A stretch of 64,000 nt of DNA from G963663315 sp963663315 (GTDB lineage Bacteria > Pseudomonadota > Gammaproteobacteria > Arenicellales > Poriferihabitantaceae): positions 2,356,001-2,420,000 of the forward strand of contig OY760176.1 of the NCBI GenBank assembly GCA_963663315.1, in the 5' to 3' direction. Position 1 is the stretch's first letter, and each line of letters begins with the position of its first letter. This document shows, one piece after another, positions 1-9,800 of the stretch. The notes under the pieces were generated by a model that was given only the letters and a program-made list of their open reading frames with translations, ran no database searches and was not told the DNA's origin. The position numbers and the translations under genes are program-made.

Positions 1-2
1 TC

Positions 3-92
3 GTCCTGGTGGACATGGAAACTGCTCTTCAAGCAAGAGCTGAGCGCAGCGCCGTTCTCGCCGCGCTACGCGAATCCTTCCTGGAGTCTTAA
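3..92 (+). CDS. C-terminal end of an unrecognised protein (cut by window edge)
   Basis: An open frame enters from the left edge and ends at a TAA at 90-92, giving 29 residues ending in ALRESFLES. It is Ala/Arg/Glu-rich and probably helical. I do not recognise the family. It is convergent with the next gene. Confidence is low because so little is visible. Confidence 0.35.
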   Translation, partial: VLVDMETALQARAERSAVLAALRESFLES

Positions 93-145
93 GTCAAGTC
101 CGTTTCGCAATCTGCATTTCATGGTTTTAATCGGTTCCTGAATGG

Positions 146-433
146 TTAATCCAAATTACGCCGGGGCAAAGGCGGCACAACAGACCGATTAAGGCGCACA
201 TGCCAGAAATGCCAGCTTTCTTCGGAAAACACCCCGGCGGGTGGGTCATCCAATACCTCCCCAAAATCAGCATCGCTAAAATACCGGGTCACAACCTGTA
301 AATCGGACAAAGTGCCATACTGCATTACATGTGCCAGAAATAACCGGGAATTGCGCAATGCAAAGGCAGGTTCGCTCGACCACACCATGCGACCGGCTAT
401 CTTGCGCAACGCAACATTATCGACCGATTTCAT
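146..433 (-). CDS. Small conserved protein of a type often found upstream of AbiEii-like nucleotidyltransferases
   Basis: A 95-residue protein starting at an ATG. The middle segment (about 33-55, with FLAHVMQYGTLSDLQVV) and the C-terminal PPAGVF...SWHFWHVRL motif match my memory of small proteins encoded next to AbiEii-type nucleotidyltransferase toxins. No such partner follows it here: downstream there is only a convergent partial ORF. So the link to a toxin–antitoxin role is inference. It may be a solitary relic or have a separate function. Confidence 0.55.
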   Translation of the reverse strand: MKSVDNVALRKIAGRMVWSSEPAFALRNSRLFLAHVMQYGTLSDLQVVTRYFSDADFGEVLDDPPAGVFSEESWHFWHVRLNRSVVPPLPRRNLD

Positions 434-596
434 TCTGCGTGTCCTTGAGTTCAGCCCACAATCGTACTTGCGCCGCCGGCAGTTTGGAAAGATCAGGGAA
501 AAATGTTTGATTCATCGAATTACGCTCGCCACCACTGTTTGTATAGCAAATTATACTAAAATACGACCCCAAACGGTCTCCTGATAAACGGTCGGA

Positions 597-1166
597 GTGG
601 TTTTGTTTCCTGATATTCAACAACGCATCCAGGCTTGTCAGGCCGAACTCATTCCTGTCACAGGGAAAAGGCAGGCTGCGGTCGCATTGATCCTGCGCGA
701 CCTCGCCTCGGACTCGAAAATGTTTTTTATCGAGAGAGCCAAACATGAAAAGGATCCCTGGTCCGGTCAAATCGCGTTTCCAGGAGGGAATCGGGAATCA
801 GGAGACATCAGCCCGTTTGCTACTGCATGCAGGGAAACCGAAGAGGAAGTGGGGCTTGAATTGTCGCCCCGGAACCTGTTGGGCAGGCTCAATGATCAGC
901 AGGGCAGAAATAAAAATCAGAAACTGCCATTGGTGATCAGTTGCTTTGTGTTCAATATGGAGGGTGAACAGCAGACAATCAACAACAACGAAGTGGAGGA
1001 CAGTTTCTGGGTGCCGGTCTCACATTTGTTGAATGATCATAACAGGATTGACTATCAGCCGGGATATTCAGACGAGACCTGGCCAGCTATCAGTCTCGAT
1101 GGGCAGCGGGTGTTGTGGGGGCTGACCTGGCGTTTTGTGCGAATGTTTCTGAAATTGGTGGCCTGA
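597..1166 (+). CDS. NUDIX hydrolase, CoA pyrophosphatase-like
   Basis: A 189-aa protein with a GTG start. The NUDIX box runs from about residue 63 to 87: the FPGG turn, then GD, then RETEEEVGL carrying the metal-binding glutamates. The preceding PWSGQIAFPGG stretch resembles the CoA-specific NudL/UPF0035 group, whose members cleave the pyrophosphate of CoA or related nucleotides in the cytosol. Substrate is inferred from family only. It stands alone, convergent with the DUF1223 gene. No ATG lies upstream in frame, so GTG at 597 is the likely start. Confidence 0.85.
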   Translation: MVLFPDIQQRIQACQAELIPVTGKRQAAVALILRDLASDSKMFFIERAKHEKDPWSGQIAFPGGNRESGDISPFATACRETEEEVGLELSPRNLLGRLNDQQGRNKNQKLPLVISCFVFNMEGEQQTINNNEVEDSFWVPVSHLLNDHNRIDYQPGYSDETWPAISLDGQRVLWGLTWRFVRMFLKLVA

Positions 1167-1224
1167 ACGGTATTTGCGTTATTCCCGCCGGGGCGCCCGC
1201 CACCATTCAACGTGCTGCAGGATT

Positions 1225-2016
1225 TCAGTTTAGATTCAGGGCCGCAAGCGGGGTTCTCAATGCCTGCAGGGTCTGGCCGTTGTCAGCGTCAATGACGAAC
1301 ACAGCGAGGCCAAGATTATCCGTATTCCACGCTTCATCAATATCCATTGATACCATGCGACTGCTGTCACCCCGGGCAACAGGCGTCGGTTCACTCAGGT
1401 GTCGGACAACAAAATTGTGTGTGAGTGTTCTGCCCTTGTTCTCTCCGCCTTTAATTTCCCTGATAATGTTGTTTTCATACAGGGCGATAAGCATTTCCGG
1501 AATATTGATATCGGCTTCGTTCCGAATGGCCAGATCAGCAAGGATTTCCCCTTTTGCCTGGGTTGATACATCCACTGTTATCTGAATATCTGCGATTTTT
1601 CGGTTGCTTATGTGTATCAGGTCGAAAACCATGCCGCCGCCCCGTGTTTCCTGCCCCGAGACCACAAGCTCGGGCGTATAAATCGATCTTTGTTTGTTTA
1701 AATGCGCAACCCAGCGCTGTCGATCAGTGAATTTTGCCTGGGAATAGGGGTCTTCCCAACCCAGCCTGTTCCAGTAATCGACGTGAAAAGCGAGTGGCAC
1801 CGCGTGAAGATCCTGATTGATATTTTCCCCCAGCAGAGTGAGAAAATTGTCAGCCCGAGGGCAACTGCTGCATCCTTCTGAGGTATATAGCTCGACCACA
1901 GGCGTGATATTTTCCCCGCTGGATACGCTGATACGGGCGGTATCTGTTTCGCTGGCAATCGTGGCAGAGGCAACTCCGATCAAAATTGACAGCCCGACCG
2001 ACTTCAGATAATTCAT
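1225..2016 (-). CDS. DUF1223 family exported thioredoxin-fold protein
   Basis: About 263 aa from the ATG at 2016, chosen because GAGGA lies 8 bases upstream; the open frame extends further but into msrB. Residues 1-20 form a signal peptide (MNYLKSVGLSILIGVASA), so the product should be periplasmic. VELYTSEGCSSCPRAD near residue 42 is the DUF1223 hallmark, with a CSSC redox-like pair in a thioredoxin-type fold. Function in the family is unproven. It follows msrB by a few bases on the same strand, so the two are probably co-transcribed and may both deal with oxidised thiols (inference). Confidence 0.85.
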   Translation of the reverse strand: MNYLKSVGLSILIGVASATIASETDTARISVSSGENITPVVELYTSEGCSSCPRADNFLTLLGENINQDLHAVPLAFHVDYWNRLGWEDPYSQAKFTDRQRWVAHLNKQRSIYTPELVVSGQETRGGGMVFDLIHISNRKIADIQITVDVSTQAKGEILADLAIRNEADINIPEMLIALYENNIIREIKGGENKGRTLTHNFVVRHLSEPTPVARGDSSRMVSMDIDEAWNTDNLGLAVFVIDADNGQTLQALRTPLAALNLN

Positions 2017-2030
2017 TTGAAAATTCCTCA

Positions 2031-2504
2031 TTATTGTTCGAACAGTGACAGATATTGTCCATGGTTTTCGGCTTCCATGGATTCTTTCGGGATGAATCGC
2101 AGCGCTGCTGAATTCATGCAATAACGCAGTGCTGTGGGTGCAGGTCCATCCGGGAACACATGACCCAGGTGGGAGTCAGCATGGCAACTTCGAATTTCTG
2201 TCCTTCGCATGAACAGTTTGTAGTCAGTATTTTCGACCACGCAATCCGGATGGATCGGTCGGATGAAACTTGGCCAACCGGTTCCGGAATCAAATTTGTC
2301 GGTGGATGAAAAAAGCGGTTCGCCGCTGACAATATCGACATAAATGCCGTCACGTTTTTCGTCATTGTATTCGTTGCCAAAAGGCCTTTCGGTTGCGTCC
2401 TCCTGGGTCACCCGGTACTGAACATCGCTGAGGCGATCACGCAGGGTTTTTTGGTCAGGTTTACAATAGTGTCCAGGGTCAGGCGATGAGTATGAGGCCG
2501 TCAT
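2031..2504 (-). CDS. msrB: Peptide-methionine (R)-S-oxide reductase MsrB
   Basis: A 157-aa single-domain MsrB, which reduces methionine-R-sulfoxide in proteins. GTGWPSF (about 74-80), SCHADSHLGHVFPDGP (about 106-121) and the catalytic RYCMNSAALRF (Cys about 129) are all present. The CxxC pairs that bind zinc in many MsrBs are absent; GIYVDIVSGEPLFSS occupies the first site. It is therefore the zinc-free type, with Cys107 a possible resolving cysteine. There is no signal peptide, so it is cytosolic. Upstream of the DUF1223 gene. Confidence 0.95.
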   Translation of the reverse strand: MTASYSSPDPGHYCKPDQKTLRDRLSDVQYRVTQEDATERPFGNEYNDEKRDGIYVDIVSGEPLFSSTDKFDSGTGWPSFIRPIHPDCVVENTDYKLFMRRTEIRSCHADSHLGHVFPDGPAPTALRYCMNSAALRFIPKESMEAENHGQYLSLFEQ

Positions 2505-2561
2505 TATGCAAGTATTATTATGAGTGTTCAGTGGTTAAAGACTCAGTACGATGCAGATAGT

Positions 2562-3263
2562 TCAATTCAATAAATCTTCCAGTTCTGAGATATTTTCAAG
2601 GACAGTATCGGTATGAATTTCGAGTTCGTGGCGATTGTTCGAGTCGGTCAATACCCCGACAGAACGCGCCACCCCGGCATTGATGCCCATGTTGATGTCT
2701 TTCGGGCTGTCACCCACCATGATTATCTGTTTGGGGGTCAAGTCGCAGTGACGACAAAATGCCTCCACCATGCCGGGGTCGGGCTTCACCCCATAGCCAC
2801 TGTCGGCGCCACAAACAAAATCAAAACAATTCTCCAGCTTGAGTTTTTCTATCATAGAAAAAGCATGACGCTCATCGTCCATGGTCGCCAGGCCTGATTT
2901 CAGGCCACGATCTTTCAGTTTAAGCAGAAACCCTTGAAGGTTCTCTATTGCTGGCACAGGGTTGCACGCGGCGCGGGAGAATATGTCGCTGATTGCTGAC
3001 AATTGCTGGCCAGTCAGGGGCTGCCCGAGTTGCCCGGACCAGAAATCCAGGATCTGCTGATTGCCGCCCGAAGCCAGTAACGAATCGGCGATCCACTGGC
3101 CGGTCACAATATCGTACCCGCCGCTTCGCAAAAGTGATTCAGCGATTTGCGGCTGTCCGACTGACTCGGCGATATAGGTCGCCGCCTGAATATAAGCTAC
3201 CAGCCAGGTTGCGTTGAAATCAAGCAGGGTACCGTCCTTGTCGAACAGAATTCCTTTAATCAT
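2562..3263 (-). CDS. HAD-family phosphatase, phosphoglycolate phosphatase-like
   Basis: 233 aa. The DKDGTL motif at residues 8-13 gives the nucleophile Asp8 and acid Asp10. A KPDP lysine motif and MVGDSPKDI (aspartates for Mg2+) follow in order. The helical cap between them is of the Gph/PGP type, but the exact substrate is not readable. Its ATG overlaps the stop of the upstream VOC gene by 4 bases, which implies translational coupling. Confidence 0.85.
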   Translation of the reverse strand: MIKGILFDKDGTLLDFNATWLVAYIQAATYIAESVGQPQIAESLLRSGGYDIVTGQWIADSLLASGGNQQILDFWSGQLGQPLTGQQLSAISDIFSRAACNPVPAIENLQGFLLKLKDRGLKSGLATMDDERHAFSMIEKLKLENCFDFVCGADSGYGVKPDPGMVEAFCRHCDLTPKQIIMVGDSPKDINMGINAGVARSVGVLTDSNNRHELEIHTDTVLENISELEDLLN

Positions 3264-3694
3264 GGGTCAGATCCTGATTTGACTGAGGGTACCCAGCAAT
3301 AGCCGTCGGGGTCGAGTATAAAGCATTCACGCAGGCCATGGGGCTTATCCGCAGTGGCCATCAACACCATGTAATTATTGTCACGGGCTTTTTGTTCCGC
3401 CTGGTCAGGGTCGAGATCGTACAATCTCAATTCCAGGCCGCTGCCGCGGGCGCCGGATTCGGGAAGCAGCGAGGGTAACGGGTTATCCCAATAGGTGTGG
3501 TCGCCGTGAAGCATAAACAACTGGTTATTAACACTGAGCAGGGCATAATCCCGCGATGAAGTGATCGCCGAAAAGCCCAGAACGGTTGTCAGAAACAAAA
3601 CGGTGTTTTCAACATCGGTTACCAGTAAATTTACGCCGAAGCCTGCCAGTGCCTGGCCCGTTTCTTCGGCGTTGGTCGGGTCGAAATTATTCAT
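3260..3694 (-). CDS. VOC (glyoxalase/dioxygenase fold) family protein
   Basis: 144 aa. VNLLVTDVENTVLFLTTVLGF near the N-terminus and the ending ECFILDPDGYCWVPS are typical of vicinal-oxygen-chelate proteins. These are small metalloenzymes or binding proteins with paired beta-alpha-beta-beta-beta units. The substrate is unknown. It lies in one orientation with cca (86-bp gap) and the HAD phosphatase (4-bp overlap), suggesting a cca–VOC–HAD unit. Confidence 0.75.
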   Translation of the reverse strand: MNNFDPTNAEETGQALAGFGVNLLVTDVENTVLFLTTVLGFSAITSSRDYALLSVNNQLFMLHGDHTYWDNPLPSLLPESGARGSGLELRLYDLDPDQAEQKARDNNYMVLMATADKPHGLRECFILDPDGYCWVPSVKSGSDP

Positions 3695-3780
3695 GCAAAC
3701 GGGATACTGTTATTCACTGTCATTCAAGCGGTGCCAGCACCGAATATAACCCCGGAGCCAACAGCTCGGGTGGTTTTTTG

Positions 3781-5070
3781 TCAGTCATCGGCTATTGTGT
3801 TCTGACCGGACTTTGATTTCCTTACGGCATCAATCGCAGCAATCCGATGGCAACGGATTGCTTTCCTGATACGCAAGCCTGCGCGGCGACCATCGCCGGA
3901 TTCATGCTGAATCTGTCTTGCGATCTGCTTTTGTTCAACCAGGAGTGCAGCGCGATGCATCTCAAGCAGCAAGGTGGTTTCCCTGCGCCCATCGTTTTCA
4001 TGCCCGGTGCGACCCCTTCGGTCAGAATCACAACATAACGCAAATTTCTCGATCAGTTCAGGTTTGCGGAAACCATCAAAAGCTTCCAGCACCTTCAGAA
4101 CTGTGACGGGTTTTAATTGCTCAATTCGATGACAGTGCAAGTGATACTCACATACCTTCAAGGCAAACGTGCGAAACCGGGCAGGGACACCGAGGCGATC
4201 GCACAGCAATTCAATGGGTTTGAGTCCGCGCTTTTCATGGCCTATATGCCTGGGTAATTCGGCGCGGGGCGTGAGTGCTTTCCCCAGATCGTGTACCATG
4301 ACCGCAAAAATCACCATCGGGTCGCGGGTAAGTGCGCTGGCCGCATCCGTCGACATCAGGATATGTATTCCCGTGTCAATTTCGGGATGATATTTTTCAG
4401 TCTGGGGAACCCCGAACAATGCATCCACTTCGGGCAGGATCCGCTGCAGGGCGCCACATTCTCTCAGTTCTGTCAAGAACCGGGAAAACTTTTTCTCCTG
4501 CATGGCTTGATGCATTTCCTGCCAGATTCGCTCTGCCACCAGCGCATCGGCTTCTTCATTGTTGACCATTTCAGTCATCAACCTGCGCGTATCCGGGCTA
4601 ACACTGAAGTCAGTGAAACGGGCAGCAAATCGTGCTACCCGCAGCAGCCGCACGGGGTCCTCGTTAAACGCATCCGACACATGACGAATTACCTTGTTCC
4701 TTATGTCTTGCCTGCCGTTGTAAGGATCAACAAGATTTTCATCCTTGTCCATGGCCATCGCATTGATGGTCAGATCGCGGCGGCCTAAATCCTGTTCCAG
4801 GGTAATATCCGGATCGCTGAGGAATTCAAAACCATGGTATCCCCGCGTCATTTTTCGCTCTGTGCGCGCCAGCGCATATTCTTCGTTGGTATCGGGATGC
4901 AGGAATACCGGAAAATTCCGACCCACCGGTTTGAATCCAAGCCCGGTCATTTGATCAGGGGTCGATCCCACTACTACCCAGTCGCGGTCCTGGCCTGGCC
5001 TGCCCATTATCCGGTCTCTGACCGCACCGCCTACCAGATACGCCTGGAGTTTTTCTTCAGGGACACTCAT
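3781..5070 (-). CDS. cca: Multifunctional CCA-adding tRNA nucleotidyltransferase
   Basis: 429 aa, close to the usual size of gammaproteobacterial Cca. The N-terminal head domain shows YLVGGAVRD and the DRDW metal motif. RRDLTINAMA and DPVRLLRVARFAAR are class II signatures. The C-terminal HD domain has VHDLGK, giving the phosphohydrolase activity seen in gamma Cca enzymes. It builds or repairs the CCA 3' end of tRNAs; the tRNA-Gly, -Cys and -Leu genes in this window encode CCA themselves, so repair is its role for those. Confidence 0.95.
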   Translation of the reverse strand: MSVPEEKLQAYLVGGAVRDRIMGRPGQDRDWVVVGSTPDQMTGLGFKPVGRNFPVFLHPDTNEEYALARTERKMTRGYHGFEFLSDPDITLEQDLGRRDLTINAMAMDKDENLVDPYNGRQDIRNKVIRHVSDAFNEDPVRLLRVARFAARFTDFSVSPDTRRLMTEMVNNEEADALVAERIWQEMHQAMQEKKFSRFLTELRECGALQRILPEVDALFGVPQTEKYHPEIDTGIHILMSTDAASALTRDPMVIFAVMVHDLGKALTPRAELPRHIGHEKRGLKPIELLCDRLGVPARFRTFALKVCEYHLHCHRIEQLKPVTVLKVLEAFDGFRKPELIEKFALCCDSDRRGRTGHENDGRRETTLLLEMHRAALLVEQKQIARQIQHESGDGRRAGLRIRKAIRCHRIAAIDAVRKSKSGQNTIADD

Positions 5071-5122
5071 ATTTCTGCGAGGTCAAATGAAATAAGGTCG
5101 GCCTGCTATCACCAGTCCGAAC

Positions 5123-6748
5123 TCATTTCCAGCTTTGGAGAACCATGTCAGCGCACTTTTCACCGATCATGATGCTGGGGGCGTTGGTGTTTCCGGAGGT
5201 GATATCCGGCATGATCGAGGCATCTGCAATCCTCAACCCATCCATACCATGTATTTTCAATTGGTGATTGACGACCGACATCGGGTCTGAAGAAGGGCCC
5301 ATTTTGCAGGTGCAACTCGGATGATAAATGGTAGTCGCGGTATTTCTGGCATGTTCAAGCAGTTGCTCGTCAGTACGAATATTTTCTCCGGGGTCGTATT
5401 CGTCAAGAATATGATTTTTCAGCGCCGGCATGGAAGCAATTTTTCGGGAGACCTTCATTGCCTCCACTGCGATTCGGCAATCTCCTTCAGTAGACAGATA
5501 ATTTGGCTGTATGATGGGATGGCGGTCAGGGTCACGGGTCTGGATTTTGACTGATCCTGTGCTCTGGGGACGTAACTGGCAGACAGAGGAGGTGAATGCT
5601 GAAAAAGGATGGGTTCCTTCTCCCGGACTATCTGAACTGAGCGGTTGAAAATGGAATTGAATATCAGGTCTTGAAACCTTATCCGAGGTGCGTGTGAAAA
5701 TGACCACCTGACTCGCCGCCAGCGTCAACGGGCCTGTTCGGAATAATAAATACTGAAGTCCGATACGCAGCTTTCGAAAGGGGTTGTTGACCTCATCATT
5801 CAATGTCGGCTGGGTGGTTTTGTAAACGGCGCGAATCTGTAGATGATCCTGCAGGTTTTGCCCTACCCCCGGAAGGTGCTGTGACTGAGGGATTCCCAGG
5901 TCCTGCAACAACGCTCCGGGACCAATCCCGGAAAGTTGCAGAATCTGCGGCGAGCCAATGGCGCCGGCGCTCAATACCGTTTCCTTTTCACTGTAAGCGT
6001 GTTGCATCTGATTGTCCTTGCAAAATTCCACCCCGACAATCTGTCGGCCTTCGGCCAGCAACTTCGTGACATGGGCTTGTGTAATGACAGTCAGGTTGCT
6101 TCTTGACAATGCGGGCTTCAAATAGCCTCTGGCCGTACTCCATCGTCTGCCATTATGAGTGGTAAGCTGAAAATAGCCTACTCCTTCCTGGGATTTGCCG
6201 TTGATATCGTCATTCGCCGGGATACCGTACTGAATGGCCGCTTCGATAAAAGCGTCTGTGACCGGCCTTCGAAAATGGATGTCAGAAATCTTCTGGGGAC
6301 CGCCGGTACCATGGTAAGGAATCTCGCCCCGTTCCTGATCTTCAGACTTGATAAAGTAAGGTAATACATCATCAAAAGACCAGCCCGGATTGCCCTGGTT
6401 TGCCCATTCATCAAAATCTTCCGGTTGTCCGCGAACATAAAGTAACCCGTTGAGTGAACTCGAACCACCCAGCACTTTCCCCCGCGGCCATTTCAACTGT
6501 CTCCCGTTCAACCCCGGATCCGGATCGGTGACATAACACCAGTCCATCTTCGGATTGTGCATCGTCTTGAAATAGCCAACGGGTATGTGAATCCAGGGGT
6601 TGCTGTCCCGGGCGCCGGCCTCAAGCAACAGAACACGGTGGTTGGGGTTTTCACTGAGTCGATAAGCCAGAACGCAGCCAGCCGAACCCGCACCAATGAC
6701 AATAAAGTCATATTTACGCTCACCCGATCTGGGCTGTGATAAGGGCAT
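5123..6748 (-). CDS. GMC-family FAD-dependent oxidoreductase (choline/alcohol dehydrogenase-like)
   Basis: 541 aa. The FAD-binding GAGSAG lies at about 19-24. The GMC signature GKVLGGSSSLNG is near 90. The C-terminal HPSCTCKMG and NTNAPSIMIGEK hold the catalytic His/Asn region. It resembles AlkJ/BetA-type dehydrogenases that oxidise primary alcohols. Without genetic neighbours such as betB, I cannot tell choline from aliphatic alcohols. It appears monocistronic, with 145 bp of AT-rich DNA upstream. Confidence 0.9.
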   Translation of the reverse strand: MPLSQPRSGERKYDFIVIGAGSAGCVLAYRLSENPNHRVLLLEAGARDSNPWIHIPVGYFKTMHNPKMDWCYVTDPDPGLNGRQLKWPRGKVLGGSSSLNGLLYVRGQPEDFDEWANQGNPGWSFDDVLPYFIKSEDQERGEIPYHGTGGPQKISDIHFRRPVTDAFIEAAIQYGIPANDDINGKSQEGVGYFQLTTHNGRRWSTARGYLKPALSRSNLTVITQAHVTKLLAEGRQIVGVEFCKDNQMQHAYSEKETVLSAGAIGSPQILQLSGIGPGALLQDLGIPQSQHLPGVGQNLQDHLQIRAVYKTTQPTLNDEVNNPFRKLRIGLQYLLFRTGPLTLAASQVVIFTRTSDKVSRPDIQFHFQPLSSDSPGEGTHPFSAFTSSVCQLRPQSTGSVKIQTRDPDRHPIIQPNYLSTEGDCRIAVEAMKVSRKIASMPALKNHILDEYDPGENIRTDEQLLEHARNTATTIYHPSCTCKMGPSSDPMSVVNHQLKIHGMDGLRIADASIMPDITSGNTNAPSIMIGEKCADMVLQSWK

Positions 6749-6893
6749 TGGCTGAATCGTCCTGTCTGATACGCGCTGATTCGAGGCTAATTTTTGCGCG
6801 TGATGGTACTCATGACGCCATTATACTGATTTTAGGAACAAATTAATAAAACGCACAATTATTGTTCGTGCGGGCAGTAGCCCGGCTTGATTA

Positions 6894-9800
6894 TCATTCC
6901 AGAACAACAAGCAGGTCACCCGATTCGACTCGGGTTCCCGCGCTTACCAGCACCTCCGAAACCATGCCGGATTGCACGAAAGACAAATGGGTTTCCATCT
7001 TCATCGCTTCAAGAGTCACAGCAGCCTGACCTTTTTCAACCATGTCGTTGACCGATACAGCAACGCTGACGACCATCCCCGGCATCGGGGCTGCAACCTG
7101 TCTGTCGTCATCAGGGTCCGCTTTTCGATGGGAGATAATGCTGGAAACCAGGCTGTGATCATTCACCACGACTTCCCTTGGTCGACCGTTTACCTCAAAA
7201 AAGGTGGTCCGTGTACCATCCTGATGTGGGTCGCCGACAGTCTGATATTTAATAATCAGCGCCTTGCCGAACTCATCATCTATGACAATTTCTTCCCTCG
7301 GCTTGAGTCCGTAAAAATAAACCGGTGTGGGTAAATGGCTGGTATCGTCATATTTATGTCGATGTTCAATCAGTTGCTCGAATACGCCGGGATAAAGCGT
7401 CCAGGACAGAGCATCTTTCATGGTGGGATTATCCAGGCCTTTGGTCTCCAGAAAATTTTTGACCTGGGCAAAATCCGCCGCCGGAAGGTTCCGCCCAGGT
7501 CGACCACTCATCGGCTTCTCACCTTTTAATATCCGATCCCTGACCTTTTTGGGAAAACCCTGGTAAGGTTTGCCCATACGTCCGCTCATCAGGTCGATGA
7601 CCGACTGCGGATAAGCGAATTCCCGCTCACCACTCTCGATATCAGCGCAGGTCAGATCGTTGGCAACCATGAACAATGCCATATCACCAACCACTTTTGA
7701 GGTGGGAGTCACCTTGATGATGTCGCCGAACAGTTGATTGACCGACGCATAGGTTTCGCATATTTCCACCCAACGGTCCGACAGGCCAAGCGAGCGTGCC
7801 TGTTCATACAGGTTGGTGTACTGACCACCCGGCATTTCGTGTTTGTACAGGTCTGCCGATGCAGGCAGTGTTTCACATTCGAAAGGTTTATAAAATTCTC
7901 TTGTCGAGCGCCAGTAATCAGCGAGCAGATCAAGGTTGTCCGTGTTCAGCATGGTTCCACGACGATTGTATTGAAGCGCTGAGACGAGGGTATTTAAATT
8001 GGGTTGGGAAGTGCCTCCGGACATCGGCGCCATGGCCGCATCGGCGATATCCAGCCCTGCCGCTGCGCCATTTAATATGGAGGCGGCCTGAATCCCCGAT
8101 GTATCATGGGTATGAAAATGAATCGGAATGTCGACTTCCTGTTTCAGCGACTGGATCAAAAGCGTTGCTGCATCAGGTTTCAGCAGTCCTGCCATGTCTT
8201 TGACACACAGGATGTGAGCGCCCATATCTTCAAGCTTCTGCGCCATTCCAAGATAATAGTCCAGGGTGTACTTTGTCCTTGCCGGGTCAAGAATGTCGCC
8301 GCTGTAACAAATCGTCGCTTCGCATATACCACCATATTTCTGCACACTGTCCATGGCGACCGCCATGTTGGGGATCCAGTTGAGCGCATCAAAGACCCGA
8401 AAAACATCCATTCCGGAATCGACCGATTGCCTGACGAATTCACGCACCACATTATCCGGGAAATTGATATAGCCAACCACGCTGGAGGAGCGAAGCAGCA
8501 TTTGAAACAGTATTTTCGGCACTTTTTCGCGCATTTCAGCCAGACGTTGCCACGGGTCCTCCTTGAGAAACCGCATGGACGTATCGAAGGTGGCGCCCCC
8601 CCACATCTCCAGGGAAAACAACCCGGGAGCAAAGGCGCCATAGTGTTCCGCGATATTCAGCATATCGATACTACGCATCCGGGTGGCAAACAGTGACTGA
8701 TGGGCGTCACGAAATGTAGTATCTGTTATCAACAGCTTTTCCTGACCACTTATCCAGTTTTGCAGCCCTTCAACCCCTTCCTGCAAAAAGATCTCACGAC
8801 TTCCCTTGCAGGATATCGAGTCAGGCAAATCAGGAACCGGTACGGGATTACGCCGTTCAGCGACCGGTCGACCCTTGACCTCGTCATTGCCATTGACGAT
8901 GGTGTTGGAAATATAGGAAAGGATTTTCGAGGTGCGACTGGGGTAGACCTTGAAATCCGTCAGTTGTGGCGTCTCATCAATGAACCTGGTGGTGCACTGT
9001 CCTTTTTTGAATGTCGGATGATCCAGCAGGCGCAACAGGAAGGGAATATTGGTTTTGACCCCTCTGACACGAAACTCGTTCAGCGCCCTTTTCATGCGTC
9101 CTGTGGCGCCATCGAAAATTCTCGCCCGTGCACTCACCTTGACCAGCATGGAATCAAAATAAGGGACTACAATTGCTCCGGAGAATGCACTTCCGGCATC
9201 GAGACGAATACCGATACCGCTGGATGATCGATATTCTGTCAACCGACCGTAGTCCGGCATGAAATTGTTGGTTGGATCTTCGGTCGTGACTCTGCACTGC
9301 ACGGAAAAACCATGGGTCTTGATCGCATCCTGGGACGGCAGGTCGACTTCCCGACTATCCAGTCGATAACCCTGGGCAACCAGTATCTGTGCACGCACAA
9401 TATCGATGCCGGTGACTTCCTCAGTCACCGTGTGTTCAACCTGAATTCTCGGATTGACTTCTATGAAATAGAATTCACCGGTCTGGTCATCAACCAGAAA
9501 CTCGACGGTGCCTGCATTCTGGTAAGAAACAGCGTCTGCTATCGTGCAGGCGGCATTGCAGATATCTGTACGAAGACCGGCATCAAGGTTCGGGGCGGGC
9601 GCGATTTCCACTACTTTCTGGTAGCGACGTTGAATTGAGCAGTCGCGTTCGAACAAATGTACCCGGTTTCCATGCTCGTCGCCGAGTATCTGCACTTCGA
9701 TATGGCGCGCCCGGGTGATCAGTTTTTCCATGAATATATCCCTGCTGCCAAAAGCGGTATGGGACTCCCGTTGCGCCGCTTCGAACGATTGCCTGAAATC